The notes under the pieces: model-generated
Database searches by the model: none
The model's input: the letters and a program-made list of their open reading frames with translations, nothing else
What the model was told of the DNA's origin: nothing
Assembly: GCA_963849095.1 (NCBI GenBank)
Contig: CAWKGA010000002.1
Span: 182,080-246,079, forward strand
Direction: 5' to 3'
Length of the DNA: 64,000 nucleotides
Source: JASHUC01 sp963849095
Lineage (GTDB): Bacteria > Pseudomonadota > Gammaproteobacteria > Steroidobacterales > Steroidobacteraceae
Made by a program: the position numbers and the translations under genes
Part shown: one piece after another, positions 56,113 through 64,000 of the stretch
How the letters are laid out: the number at the start of each line of letters is the position of its first letter
How positions within the stretch are numbered: the first letter of the stretch is position 1

Positions 56113-56307
56113 CTACTCCTTCTCGTCGGCGTCGGCCGCTTTCTCGATCACGCGGCGTCCCCGATAGAACCCGTCCGGGGTGATCCGATGACGCAGGTGC
56201 GTCTCGCCCGACTGCGGGTCGATCGAGAGCGCGGGCTTGCTCAACCCGTCGTGCGAGCGATGCATGCCGCGTCGCGAGGGCGTCTTGCGGCTTTTCTGAA
56301 CGGCCAT
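56113..56307 (-). CDS. rpmF: 50S ribosomal protein L32
   Basis: A 64-residue ribosomal protein, MAVQKSRKTPSRRGMHRSHDGLSKPALSIDPQSGETHLRHRITPDGFYRGRRVI with an acidic-basic tail. The zinc-binding cysteines found in some bacterial L32 proteins are absent, as in most gammaproteobacteria. It is followed by plsX and preceded by the DUF177 gene, the usual yceD-rpmF-plsX order. Confidence 0.97.
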   Translation of the reverse strand: MAVQKSRKTPSRRGMHRSHDGLSKPALSIDPQSGETHLRHRITPDGFYRGRRVIEKAADADEKE

Positions 56308-56328
56308 TGATGGAATCTCCGAGTAGTC

Positions 56329-56850
56329 TTAAGGTCCGCGTTTTAACAGCTCATCCAGCCGTTCAAACGGTCGATGTCGCTCCTCGCCCGGGCTCTCGCT
56401 GCGGCCCGCGCTCCGCGCCTGCCCCGCCGCCGGGCAGTCGGGCCCCGCGTGCAGCGGAACGATCGGCAGCGCGAGGAGCAGCTCCTCCTCCACCAGATCC
56501 CGCACGCTGATGCGATGGCCGGGCGCGAGAATGGTCTCGAGTCCCTCGGGCGCGCGATCGGCTTCCGCAGCGTCGGCCACCATGGCTACTCTACCGCCGC
56601 ATTCCACGGGGCATGCAAACGGCGCGAGGCACCGCTGGCAGATGAGCTCGGCTCGCGCCGAGATCTCCACATCCGCCACGGGCACGCCGCGGTCGCGACC
56701 GAAGCACACCCGCCCGGTCACCTGGCCGTCGGCGCGCACGAGCTGCGACCGAAGTCGTGGCAAATCGGCGATCGCGAACGCGAAGTCGATACGGACTCGC
56801 CCATCGGCCAACGGGTCGATGTCACGCAGCTCCGACCAGTCGTCCGACAT
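56329..56850 (-). CDS. yceD: DUF177/YceD-family protein
   Basis: A 173-residue protein of the YceD family, which is associated with 23S rRNA accumulation. It starts MSDDWSELRDIDPLADGRVRIDFAFAIADLPRLRSQLV and has the signature CQRCLAPFACPVECGGRVAMV, with two Cys-x-x-Cys-like pairs, and RISVRDLVEEELLLALPIVPLH. The ATG at 56850 gives a family-length protein. It sits directly upstream of rpmF. Confidence 0.92.
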   Translation of the reverse strand: MSDDWSELRDIDPLADGRVRIDFAFAIADLPRLRSQLVRADGQVTGRVCFGRDRGVPVADVEISARAELICQRCLAPFACPVECGGRVAMVADAAEADRAPEGLETILAPGHRISVRDLVEEELLLALPIVPLHAGPDCPAAGQARSAGRSESPGEERHRPFERLDELLKRGP

Positions 56851-56931
56851 GGGGCGCGTATGATAGGTAGCGGCCCCTCCCAAGTCAAAGCGTCCCTTCT
56901 CGCTTAAGCTCTTGTTTCTCGTAGGTGAAAT

Positions 56932-57518
56932 GTGACACCTCGTGCGCGCCTGATCCTCGCCTCGACCTCGCCCTATCGCCGGATGCTGCTCGAGCGGCTC
57001 GGCGTCGAGTTCGCGGTGGAGAGCCCCGGCGTCGAGGAGTCTCACGCCGGTCGCGAGCCGCCCCCGATCGCGCCGTCAGGCTCGCGACGGCCAAGGCGCG
57101 AGCGGTCGCGGAGCGCCATCGTGAGGCCGTTGTCATCGGGAGCGATCAAGTGGTTGCCGCGGGCGTCAGCATCCTGGACAAGCCCGGCCATGCGACGGCC
57201 GCCCGCGCGCAGCTCGCGCACTTGAGCGGCTCGACCGCGCTCTTCCATACCGCCTGCGCCGTCGTCTCCAAGGACAGGGCACTCAGCGCGACGCACCTCG
57301 ATACGACCCGCGTCGTATTCCGCGCGCTCAGTCCCGAGGAGATCGAGCGCTACGTGGCCCGCGAGCAGCCGTTCGACTGCGCCGGCAGCTTCAAGGTGGA
57401 GGCTCTCGGCGTGAGCTTGCTCGAGCGCATCGAGAGCGAGGACCCGACAGGTCTCATCGGTCTGCCGCTCATCTGGCTCGCCGCGACGTTGCGGACGCTC
57501 GGTTACGTCGTCCCGTAA
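56932..57518 (+). pseudogene. maf: Maf-like nucleoside-triphosphate pyrophosphatase with a frameshift in a C run
   Basis: House-cleaning dNTP/UTP pyrophosphatase. The first frame gives TPRARLILASTSPYRRMLLERLGVEFAVESPGVEESHAGREPP, which includes the canonical SxSPxR active-site loop. After the CCCCC at 57061-57065 the frame changes, and PDRAVRLATAKARAVAERHREAVVIGSDQVVAAGVSILDKPG continues to GLIGLPLIWLAATLRTLGYVVP. Restoring one C (or removing two) in the run gives a 195-residue protein of normal length and sequence. Homopolymer error or a phase-variable tract would explain it. The GTG at 56932 is the likely start. The 3' end overlaps rluC by 50 bp. Confidence 0.9.
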
Positions 57519-58470
57519 TCCCGCTCTGGAGCCGATCGACAACGGCGCTCAACTCGGCCGGAAGCGGCGCGCTCGCGCTGAAGGGCCCTCCCCGAGGCCA
57601 CTCGAAGCTCACCGTATGGGCGTGCAGGAACATGCGCTCGAGGCCGAGATCCCGCATCTGGAGATTGAAATCCTCGTTGCCGTACTTCTCATCGCCCGCG
57701 ACCGGGTGGCCGGCGTGCGCGGCATGCACACGGATCTGATGCGTGCGACCGGTGTGCAGGGCCACCTCGACGAGCGTCGCCTGCTTACCAAAGAATTGAA
57801 CGGGCCGGAACTCGCTCACCGAGGGCTTCCCGCTCGGGTGCACCTTCACCGTGCGCTCGCCGCTCACGCGCACGTCGGTCCGCAGCGGCGCCTCGATACG
57901 CTTGCGGCCGAGGTTCCAGTGTCCCTGGACCAGCGCGAGATAACCCTTCTCGAAGCGGCCCTCGCGCAGCAGCTCGTGCAGGGCCCGGAGGCTGCTCGCC
58001 TTGCGCGCAACCAGCAGGCAACCGCTCGTGTCGCGGTCGAGGCGATGGGCCAGCTCGAGCTCCTCCCCGGGCCGTGCCGCCCGCAGGGCCTCGATGACCC
58101 CGAGGCTCACCCCGCTCCCGCCATGCACCGCGATGCCGGCCGGCTTGTCGAGCACGATCAGCCGCTCGTCCTCGTGGAGGACGGCCGCCGTGACGGCCTC
58201 GATCAGCCGCGCCGACGCTCGCGCGGGGCGCGGTACGGCCTCGATGCGGACGGGCGGCACCCGCACATTGTCATGCCACTGCAGGCGCTGTTCGGGGCTC
58301 GCCCGCCGGCCGTTCACGCGCACTTCCCCGCGCCGGACCAGACGGTAGATGCGGCTGCGCGGCACATCCGTGAGCAGCCGCATCAGGAAGTTATCGAGGC
58401 GCTGGCCGGCGCGCTCCTCGCTCACCTCGACGTGGCGGACGGGCTCGCGCGGCGATCCTGGCTGTGTCAT
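57469..58470 (-). CDS. rluC: 23S rRNA pseudouridine synthase RluC
   Basis: RluA-family synthase of 333 residues modifying U955, U2504 and U2580 of 23S rRNA in E. coli. The N-terminal S4 domain (GQRLDNFLMRLLTDVPRSRIYRLVRRGEVRVNGRRASPEQRL) is followed by the catalytic domain with HRLDRDTSGCLLVARK (catalytic Asp) and HTGRTHQIRVHAAHAGHPVAGDEKYG. The ATG at 58470 is the natural start; the upstream frame to 58617 lies in the rne leader. It is divergent from rne, the common gammaproteobacterial rluC-rne arrangement. Its 3' end lies antisense over maf. Confidence 0.95.
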   Translation of the reverse strand: MTQPGSPREPVRHVEVSEERAGQRLDNFLMRLLTDVPRSRIYRLVRRGEVRVNGRRASPEQRLQWHDNVRVPPVRIEAVPRPARASARLIEAVTAAVLHEDERLIVLDKPAGIAVHGGSGVSLGVIEALRAARPGEELELAHRLDRDTSGCLLVARKASSLRALHELLREGRFEKGYLALVQGHWNLGRKRIEAPLRTDVRVSGERTVKVHPSGKPSVSEFRPVQFFGKQATLVEVALHTGRTHQIRVHAAHAGHPVAGDEKYGNEDFNLQMRDLGLERMFLHAHTVSFEWPRGGPFSASAPLPAELSAVVDRLQSGITGRRNRASATSRRAR

Positions 58471-58496
58471 CACCGTATCATGCTCGACGTAAAGTG

Positions 58497-58913
58497 TTGT
58501 TTCTACAGTGGTCTTGACGCTATACTCGGCGAGCTGTCTCCATGAGGCGGACGGCCAATGACCGGCGGCTCGTGCCGCGGTCGATCTCAAGGGCTCCGCG
58601 AGAATGGGGGCTGACACGCACTACATGCGTGCGTCCATTATCGCGGATGCGCATCAGTTGGTCCTCGGTATCGAGGCCATCGCGTTTGGGCCGACAAGGC
58701 CGCTGCGCCGTTATTCTCGCCGAGCGAGATCCTGGCGCGCCGTCGGTTGAGCAACAGAAGGTTTTCGGCGCATCGCCCGGCTGCGGGCGGTTCACGTCAT
58801 ACACATGGACACTCGAGCGCCCCTATTCCTTTGTGTCGTGCCGCGCTGCCCGCCTGCAACGGGCGTGCGGCCTCCCGCCGTCTTGTCGGTCCCTCCACAG
58901 CTAGTAGGGCCGC
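58497..58913 (+). promoter_or_regulatory. rne promoter and long 5' leader
   Basis: A promoter candidate, TTGTTT (58497-58502) with an 18-nt spacer and TATACT (58521-58526), would start a leader of about 380 nt. The rest of this 443-bp intergenic region shows no gene. A long leader is typical of rne, where RNase E cleaves its own 5' UTR to limit its synthesis. A small CGCAC-TACAT-GCGTGCG hairpin near 58619 is visible; full folding needs computation. Confidence 0.5.
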
Positions 58914-61580
58914 ATGAAAAGAATGCTCGTCAATGCTATCCAGCAGGAAGAATTGCGGGTTGCTCTGGTTGATGGCCAGAAGCTTTACGATCTCAGCATC
59001 GACCTCCCCTCGCGGGAACAGAAAAAGGCGAATATCTACAAAGGTCGAATCTCTCGTGTAGAGCCTTCGCTCGAGGCTTGCTTCGTCGATTACGGCACGC
59101 AGCGCCATGGATTCCTGCCGCTCAAGGAGGTTTCCAAGGAATTCTTCCTGAAGCCGCCCCAGGGGGGGCGCCTGAACATCCGCGAGCTGCTCACCGAGGG
59201 CCAGGAGGTCCTCGTGCAGGTCGAGAAGGAGGAGCGCGGCAACAAGGGAGCCGCCCTCACGACGTTCATCAGTCTCGCCGGACGGTTCCTCGTCCTGATG
59301 CCGAACAATCCCCGTGCCGGAGGGGTCTCGCGCCGTATCGAGGGCGAGGACCGCGACCAGATGCGCGAGGTCGTGGGCCAGCTCTCGATCCCCGACGGAA
59401 TGGGCGCCATCGTCCGCACCGCAGGCGTCGGGCGCTCCGCCGAGGAGCTGCAGTGGGACCTCGACAACTTGAGGACCCAGTGGGATCAGATTGCGGCCGC
59501 GGCGAAGGATCGGCCGGCCCCCTTCCTCGTGTACCGCGAAAGCGATGCGGTGACCCGCGCGCTGCGCGACTACCTGTCGGACGACGTGGGCGAGATCCTC
59601 GTGGACGACGACGCGGCGTTCCAGAAGGCTCAGGAGTACATGCAGCGCTTCATGCCCCCGGAGGCCCAGCGGCGCCTGAAGCAGTACACCGACGACATCG
59701 CCCTCTTCACGCGCTTCCAGATCGAGAGCCAGATCGAGTCGGCCTACGCGCACAAGGTTCAGCTCCCGGCGGGGGGCAGCATCGTGATCGACTACACCGA
59801 GGCGCTCGTCTCCATCGACATCAACTCCGCGCGGGCGACGCGCGGCAGCGACATCGAGACGACCGCGCTCAATACCAATCTCGAGGCGGCCGACGAGGTT
59901 GCCCGGCAGCTGCGCATTCGCGACATCGGCGGACTCATCGTCATCGACTTCATCGACATGGAGTCGCCCAAGAACCAGCGCGACGTGGAGGATCGCCTCC
60001 GCGATGCCGTGAAGATGGATCGCGCCCGCATCCAGATCGGGCGCCTCTCGCGCTTCGGCCTGCTCGAGATGTCGCGGCAGCGGCTGCGCCCCTCGCTCGG
60101 GGAGACGAGCCATATCGTCTGTCCCCGCTGCGTCGGGATCGGCAGCATTCGCAGCGTCGAGTCGATGGCGCTCGCGATCCTGCGCCTGATCGGCGAGGAG
60201 GTCCGCAAGGAGCGCACCACCCGGGTGATCGCGCAGGTCCCGGTCGCAGTCGCGACCTACCTCATCAACGAGAAGCGCGAGTGGCTGCGCACGCTCGAGG
60301 ACAAGAGCGCCGCCGAGCTGATCATCGTCCCGAACCCCAACATGCAGACGCCCGAGTACACGATCCGCCGTGTCCGGGACGACGAGCTGGAGCTGCCGGA
60401 GAACAAGCAGCTGAGCTACCTCATGCCGACGGCACCCGAGGTCGCGGACCCGATCAAGGAGAAGAAGCCGACGCCGGAGGCTGCCGTCGTCGCGACGCTC
60501 CTTCCGGCGACAGCCGCTCCGATTCCGGTGCATCACGCCGCGCCCCCCGTTCAGCAGCAGCCAGCCGAAGGCGAGCAGCGGCCCGGCATCTGGCAGCGCT
60601 TCAAGCGCTGGTTCAGCTCCGACACCGCCATTCGGGCGGCCAAGGCAGCGCCTTCTTCCGAAGCGCCGGCCGCGGCGTCGGCGGACCGCCGGGACAGGAA
60701 CGACCGCCCGGAGCGGGACAGCCGGCGCGGGGGGTACGCGCAGCGGTCTCGCCGGCACGGGCCGGGAGGCTCGCGCGACCGGTTCGACTCGGCGAGCGGC
60801 TCACGGGGACGCGACCGAGGTGATCGGGGCGACCGAGGCGAACGGACTGATCGAGGCGAACGGAGTGATCGAACTGACCGGGGCGATCGGGCGGATAGGG
60901 GTGACCGCGGCGCCCGGGCCGGACGCGGTGACTGGGGAGGCGACCGCGAGCGTCAGGGTGCCCCTCCGGGGCATGCGGAGTCGCAGGCCCGCCCGTCGGA
61001 AGGCGAGCGCACGGCCCCAGCCCAGCCCCTCGAGGCCGCGGCCCACGAGGGCCACAGGGAGCGCCAAGCCGAGGGAGGAACCTTCGACGAGGGCCGCGGA
61101 GAGCGCGGTCCACGGGGCGAGCGCCGCGGTAGGCGCGGACGACGCCGCGGCAGGCGTGGAGGCGGCTCCATGCGCGACCAGGGTCCGGCGAGCGGCACCG
61201 GCCCAGCAGTGGGCCAGGCCTCGGACGACGGTAACGGCGCAGGCGACCTGGGCTATGGCGCGTCGGCACCTCGTGATGTCGGAAACGGCCACGAGCCGAT
61301 CGGAGGCTCGGGTCCGCCCTCAGCTGACAGCGGGCATCCGTCTGCCATCATCGGGGACGAGCGCCCGCCGACTCCGGCGGCTCCCCCTCGCGAGGCGGCG
61401 CATGAGCCCCCCGCAGCCGTCGAGGCGGGCGGCGAGGAGCATCGCCCCCTTGCCCATTTCGAGCCGGCCCCTCCTCTGGAGGGCTCTGCCGGCCGTCCCG
61501 GCGCGAAGCCTTACGTCGTGTGGTCGTCGGCGCCTTCCGAGAGCGCTCCGCACGAGCCGGGGCCCGACGAGGGTAGCTGA
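58914..61580 (+). CDS. rne: Ribonuclease E
   Basis: Membrane-associated endoribonuclease and degradosome scaffold, 888 residues. The catalytic half starts MKRMLVNAIQQEELRVALVDGQKLYDL and has the S1 domain, the active-site Asp in IDINSARATRGSDIETTALNTNLEAADEVARQLRIRDIGGLIVIDFIDM, and the zinc-link CPRC at about 403-406. The second half is disordered: Arg/Gly/Asp-rich repeats at about residues 585-700 (many RGDRGDRG/TDRGERSDR copies) and a Gly/Pro/Ala-rich tail. The RNA-binding and partner sites of the tail are not those of E. coli, so the degradosome partners are uncertain. Confidence 0.97.
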   Translation: MKRMLVNAIQQEELRVALVDGQKLYDLSIDLPSREQKKANIYKGRISRVEPSLEACFVDYGTQRHGFLPLKEVSKEFFLKPPQGGRLNIRELLTEGQEVLVQVEKEERGNKGAALTTFISLAGRFLVLMPNNPRAGGVSRRIEGEDRDQMREVVGQLSIPDGMGAIVRTAGVGRSAEELQWDLDNLRTQWDQIAAAAKDRPAPFLVYRESDAVTRALRDYLSDDVGEILVDDDAAFQKAQEYMQRFMPPEAQRRLKQYTDDIALFTRFQIESQIESAYAHKVQLPAGGSIVIDYTEALVSIDINSARATRGSDIETTALNTNLEAADEVARQLRIRDIGGLIVIDFIDMESPKNQRDVEDRLRDAVKMDRARIQIGRLSRFGLLEMSRQRLRPSLGETSHIVCPRCVGIGSIRSVESMALAILRLIGEEVRKERTTRVIAQVPVAVATYLINEKREWLRTLEDKSAAELIIVPNPNMQTPEYTIRRVRDDELELPENKQLSYLMPTAPEVADPIKEKKPTPEAAVVATLLPATAAPIPVHHAAPPVQQQPAEGEQRPGIWQRFKRWFSSDTAIRAAKAAPSSEAPAAASADRRDRNDRPERDSRRGGYAQRSRRHGPGGSRDRFDSASGSRGRDRGDRGDRGERTDRGERSDRTDRGDRADRGDRGARAGRGDWGGDRERQGAPPGHAESQARPSEGERTAPAQPLEAAAHEGHRERQAEGGTFDEGRGERGPRGERRGRRGRRRGRRGGGSMRDQGPASGTGPAVGQASDDGNGAGDLGYGASAPRDVGNGHEPIGGSGPPSADSGHPSAIIGDERPPTPAAPPREAAHEPPAAVEAGGEEHRPLAHFEPAPPLEGSAGRPGAKPYVVWSSAPSESAPHEPGPDEGS

Positions 61581-62066
61581 TCAGGCCGCCCGCTCGCCCT
61601 CGCGCAGGTGCCGCAGCAGCCCGCGCGAGGCCGCCTCGATGAGGTCCAGCACTTCCTCGAAGCCGTTTGGGCCGCCGTAGTACGGATCGGGCACCTCGAG
61701 GACTTCCGCGTCCGGGGCATACTCCAGGAACAGCTGCACGCGCTGGTGCACCGGGTGCGGCGCCGCGCGGCGCAGCTCGGACCAGTTGCTGCGATCCATC
61801 GCGAGGATCAGGTCGAAGCGCTCGAAGTCCCGGGGCTCGATCATCCGCGCACGCTGCCCCGACATGTCGTATCCGCGGCGGCGCGCCGCCTCCTGGGCGC
61901 GCGCATCTGGAGCGCTGCCCACGTGATAGCCGGCCGTTCCCGCGGATTCGATGGAGAGCCGCAGATCCGGGGCCTCACGCGCCGCGAGGGCGCGAAAGAC
62001 GGCTTCGGCCGTCGGCGATCGGCAAATGTTGCCGAGGCACACGAAGAGGATTTTCACCGGCCTCAC
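61581..62066 (-). CDS. Low-molecular-weight protein-tyrosine phosphatase
   Basis: A 161-residue LMW-PTP. The P-loop CLGNICRS has the nucleophile Cys10 and Arg16, and the general acid is Asp in VPDPYYGGPNGFEEVLDLIE. AGTAGYHVGSAPDARAQEAARRRGYDMSGQRARMI is also typical. Such phosphatases often dephosphorylate Wzc-like kinases in capsule export, but no such genes are nearby. It overlaps kdsB by 4 nt (ATGA) and ends 1 nt from the rne stop, convergent with it. Its function in this operon is unknown. Confidence 0.93.
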   Translation of the reverse strand: MRPVKILFVCLGNICRSPTAEAVFRALAAREAPDLRLSIESAGTAGYHVGSAPDARAQEAARRRGYDMSGQRARMIEPRDFERFDLILAMDRSNWSELRRAAPHPVHQRVQLFLEYAPDAEVLEVPDPYYGGPNGFEEVLDLIEAASRGLLRHLREGERAA

Positions 62067-62827
62067 GGGTCACCGTGCTCGAGCAGCGCCCTCACCCGCT
62101 CGAGATCTTGGGGGGTATTCACGTCCTGGCCCGGCCGCTCCGCGGCCTCCGCGACAACGATCGCCACGCCATTCTCCACCGCGCGCAGCTGCTCGAGCTT
62201 CTCCCGCCGCTCGAGCGGGGTCGGCGTGAGGGCAGCGAGCTCCTTCAGCGCGCCGACCCGGTAGGCGTAGAGCCCGATGTGGCGCCGGGCGCCGGCGAAG
62301 CTGCGCTGGCTCGCGAGGCCGGCCGGTGCGCCGTCGCGGTCCCAGGGAATGGGCGCGCGGCTGAAGTAGAGCGCGCGGTCGCGCCGATCGACGACCACCT
62401 TGACGACGCTCGGGTCGAGCAGTTCCTCGAGCGACGCCGCGGCGCCGGCGAGCGTCGCGATGGCCGCCCAGGCGTGCGTCTCGAGCAGACCACTCACCTG
62501 ATCGATGAGCGCAGGCGGCATGAGCGGCTCGTCGGCCTGCAGGTTGACGACGACATCCTCATCCGGCCAGTGCCGCAACCAGGCGACCTCGGCGATCCGA
62601 TCGGTTCCCGATGGATGCGCCACCGCCGTCATGATCGCCTGGGCACCGAAGAGATCTGCCGCGCGCGCAATGCGCGCATCGTCGGTGGCGACGAGCACCT
62701 CGGCGGCGCGCGAGGCGCGCGCGCGCTCGCAAACCCACTGCAGCATGGGCTTGCCCGCGAGCGGCAGAAGCACCTTCCCGGGCAGTCGCGTGGACTCGTA
62801 CCGCGCGGGAACGACTACGCGGAACAT
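62063..62827 (-). CDS. kdsB: 3-Deoxy-manno-octulosonate cytidylyltransferase
   Basis: Activates Kdo as CMP-Kdo for lipopolysaccharide inner core assembly, 254 residues. Motifs are RVVVPARYESTRLPGKVLLPLAGKPMLQWVCERA, VVNLQADEPLMPPALID, ALYFSRAPIPWDRD, RRHIGLYAYRVGALKELAALTPTPLERREKLEQLR and VNTPQDLERVRALL. It lies between the Trm112-like and phosphatase genes, 6 nt after the former; lpxK-Trm112-kdsB is a standard gammaproteobacterial order. Confidence 0.97.
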   Translation of the reverse strand: MFRVVVPARYESTRLPGKVLLPLAGKPMLQWVCERARASRAAEVLVATDDARIARAADLFGAQAIMTAVAHPSGTDRIAEVAWLRHWPDEDVVVNLQADEPLMPPALIDQVSGLLETHAWAAIATLAGAAASLEELLDPSVVKVVVDRRDRALYFSRAPIPWDRDGAPAGLASQRSFAGARRHIGLYAYRVGALKELAALTPTPLERREKLEQLRAVENGVAIVVAEAAERPGQDVNTPQDLERVRALLEHGDP

Positions 62828-62833
62828 CGGGCG

Positions 62834-63022
62834 CTACCGCTCGAGCAGCGGATCGTCCGCCGCGAGCTGGCGGGCCTCCTCCTCGAGCATCACCGGCACG
62901 TCGTCCCGGATGGGATAGGCCAGCCGATCGAGCCGGCACACGAGGAGGCGTTCGTCGCGGCGGTATTGCAGAGGGCCCTTGCAGACCGGGCAGGCGAGGA
63001 TCTCGAGGAGGCGCGTGTCCAT
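62834..63022 (-). CDS. Trm112-family zinc-ribbon-like protein (YcaR)
   Basis: A 62-residue protein of the Trm112/UPF0434 family, MDTRLLEILACPVCKGPLQYRRDERLLVCRLDRLAYPIRDDVPVMLEEEARQL. The first pair is CPVC; the second zinc-ligand pair has only one Cys (LVCRLD), common in bacterial members. Trm112 proteins activate methyltransferases in eukaryotes; the bacterial role is not settled. The ATG at 63022 gives the family start. It is embedded in the lpxK-kdsB operon, as in E. coli ycaR. Confidence 0.93.
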   Translation of the reverse strand: MDTRLLEILACPVCKGPLQYRRDERLLVCRLDRLAYPIRDDVPVMLEEEARQLAADDPLLER

Positions 63023-63032
63023 GAAGCGGACT

Positions 63033-64000
63033 TTACCGCTTGCGCCGCGCGCCCGCATCGGTCCGCCCGCCGACCGTGGCGATGCATTGGCAGACCCGAT
63101 CGAGCAGCGCCGCCGAGTCGGACTCATCGAGATGAGCCGTCACCGGGACGTACCACATGCGGGATGTCGCGAGCGCAGCGCACCGCACCGCATCCTTCTC
63201 GGTCATCAGAATGGGTCGATCGTCCGCAAATTCGAGGTCGCCGGGAGCGAAGGGATGATGGTCGGGAAACGGATGCCGGATGAGCTCGAGACCGTGCCTC
63301 TCGAGATCCCGAAAGAAACGGGCGGGATGGCCGATGCCCGCCACGGCATGAACGCGCCCGGTGCGGAACGCGTCGACAGCCTGTGCAGTGCCGGCCCCGT
63401 CCACTCGATGCGCGAGGCCTGAGACGAGGCTCATCCGCAGCACCCGACCAGCGAGAATCGGATCGGCGAGCGCCGAGCGCGCCGCTGCCGTCCCCCGCAC
63501 GAGCGAGGGGTGCTCGGCCGGTCCGTTGACGACGATGAGATCCGCGTGCAGCAGCTGCGAGGCGCGCTCCCGCAGGGGACCCGCGGGAAGCAAGCGTCCG
63601 TTGCCGAGCCCGCGCGCCCCGTCGATGACCGAGAGCTCGCAATCCCGCGCCAGATGCAAATGCTGCAGCCCGTCGTCGGAGAGGATCACGTCGACCGGCT
63701 CGTCCGCGAGCCGCCGAGCGGCGGCCACTCGGTCCTCGGACACGACCGTGACGCAGCCGGTGCGCCGGTGGATGAGCAGCGGCTCATCGCCCACCTCCTC
63801 CCAAGCCGAGTCGGCGCGCACCACCTGCGGGCCCTTCCGAGCGGGCACGCGGCGGCGACCCAGGCGCCCGTAGCCCCTCGCGATGACGCCCGCCGCGAGG
63901 CCGCGGCCCCGAAGCTGCTCCACGAGCCAGACGGTGAGCGGAGTCTTGCCCGTCCCACCCACGGTCAGGTTGCCGACCACCACGACCGGCTTGGCCACCC
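63033..64000 (-). CDS. lpxK: Tetraacyldisaccharide 4'-kinase LpxK (5' end outside window)
   Basis: Inner-membrane kinase that phosphorylates the 4' position of the lipid A disaccharide. The P-loop GGTGKT is in VVVVGNLTVGGTGKTPLTVWLVEQL, and further landmarks are VIARGYGRLGRR, VGDEPLLIHRRTGCVTVVSEDRVAAARRL, DVILSDDGLQHLHLARDCELSVIDGARGLGNGRLLPAGPLRE and the end ILMTEKDAVRCAAL. LpxK usually has about 25-40 residues before the VVVGN strand, including the membrane anchor. The GTG at 63998 is therefore probably internal and the gene continues past the window. It is upstream of the Trm112 and kdsB genes. Confidence 0.95.
   Translation of the reverse strand, partial: VAKPVVVVGNLTVGGTGKTPLTVWLVEQLRGRGLAAGVIARGYGRLGRRRVPARKGPQVVRADSAWEEVGDEPLLIHRRTGCVTVVSEDRVAAARRLADEPVDVILSDDGLQHLHLARDCELSVIDGARGLGNGRLLPAGPLRERASQLLHADLIVVNGPAEHPSLVRGTAAARSALADPILAGRVLRMSLVSGLAHRVDGAGTAQAVDAFRTGRVHAVAGIGHPARFFRDLERHGLELIRHPFPDHHPFAPGDLEFADDRPILMTEKDAVRCAALATSRMWYVPVTAHLDESDSAALLDRVCQCIATVGGRTDAGARRKR

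Noticed and set aside
60780..60960. Tandem repeat array
   Set aside because: The short imperfect repeats are the coding sequence of the Arg/Gly/Asp-rich region of RNase E, not an intergenic or CRISPR array.
63998..64000. lpxK start codon at 63998
   Set aside because: LpxK needs an N-terminal anchor before VVVVGN. The GTG falls in the first beta strand region, so the gene continues beyond the window.

Overview
The window is 64 kb of GC-rich chromosomal DNA from a gammaproteobacterium. Two conserved blocks support this: serS-rarA-lolA-ftsK / trxB-aat-infA / clpA-clpS, and yceD-rpmF-plsX-fabH with maf, rluC and rne. LPS genes (kdsB, lpxK), Lol lipoprotein sorting and a type II secretion secretin show a Gram-negative envelope. 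The mix of lexA-imuA-imuB-dnaE2, a partial gsp operon, a GMC oxidoreductase and a TauD-type dioxygenase suggests a Xanthomonadales/Nevskiales/Steroidobacterales-like lineage, but that placement is inference. I saw no phage genes, transposases, CRISPR arrays, rRNA or tRNA genes.

Layout. 1-3.5 kb: a truncated thiC behind a TPP riboswitch, a hydroxycinnamoyl-CoA hydratase/lyase with a divergent MarR regulator and palindromic operator, and a thiopurine methyltransferase. 3.6-15.6 kb: a 12-gene co-directional export locus. It runs GntR/YtrA regulator, two ABC ATPase/ABC-2 permease pairs, a NodT-type outer-membrane factor, an HlyD-type adaptor, a MacB/LolD-type ATPase, two FtsX-type permeases, and a LytS-type kinase with a LytTR regulator. 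The adaptor is broken by several indels and the third ATPase by one. 15.6-19.5 kb: small regulatory modules (DUF2007, membrane protein plus XRE regulator, pirin plus azoreductase with a divergent LysR). 19.5-31.5 kb: the conserved housekeeping block. 31.7-38 kb: gspCDEF without the pseudopilin genes. 38-44.8 kb: four redox or catabolic genes and a large DUF4382 lipoprotein. 44.8-53.5 kb: an SOS mutagenesis block, lexA-imuA-imuB-(small protein/PIN pair)-dnaE2, with two SOS boxes facing a divergent FAD oxidoreductase. 53.6-64 kb: an Lpp-like lipoprotein, fabH-plsX-rpmF-yceD, maf, rluC, rne with a long leader, then an LMW phosphatase-kdsB-Trm112-lpxK operon cut by the window end.

Frameshifts occur in the adaptor, the third ATPase, dnaE2 and maf. 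Since maf and dnaE2 are normally intact, sequence error is a live explanation, although the density of indels in the adaptor could be real decay.

The most unusual element is the uncharacterised 109-residue protein overlapping a PIN-domain nuclease by TGATG. The pair sits between imuB and dnaE2 and has its own, apparently leaderless, promoter. Also notable are the SOS box overlapping the likely start of the FAD oxidoreductase, a GspE without its zinc-binding cysteines, and the composite exporter locus.
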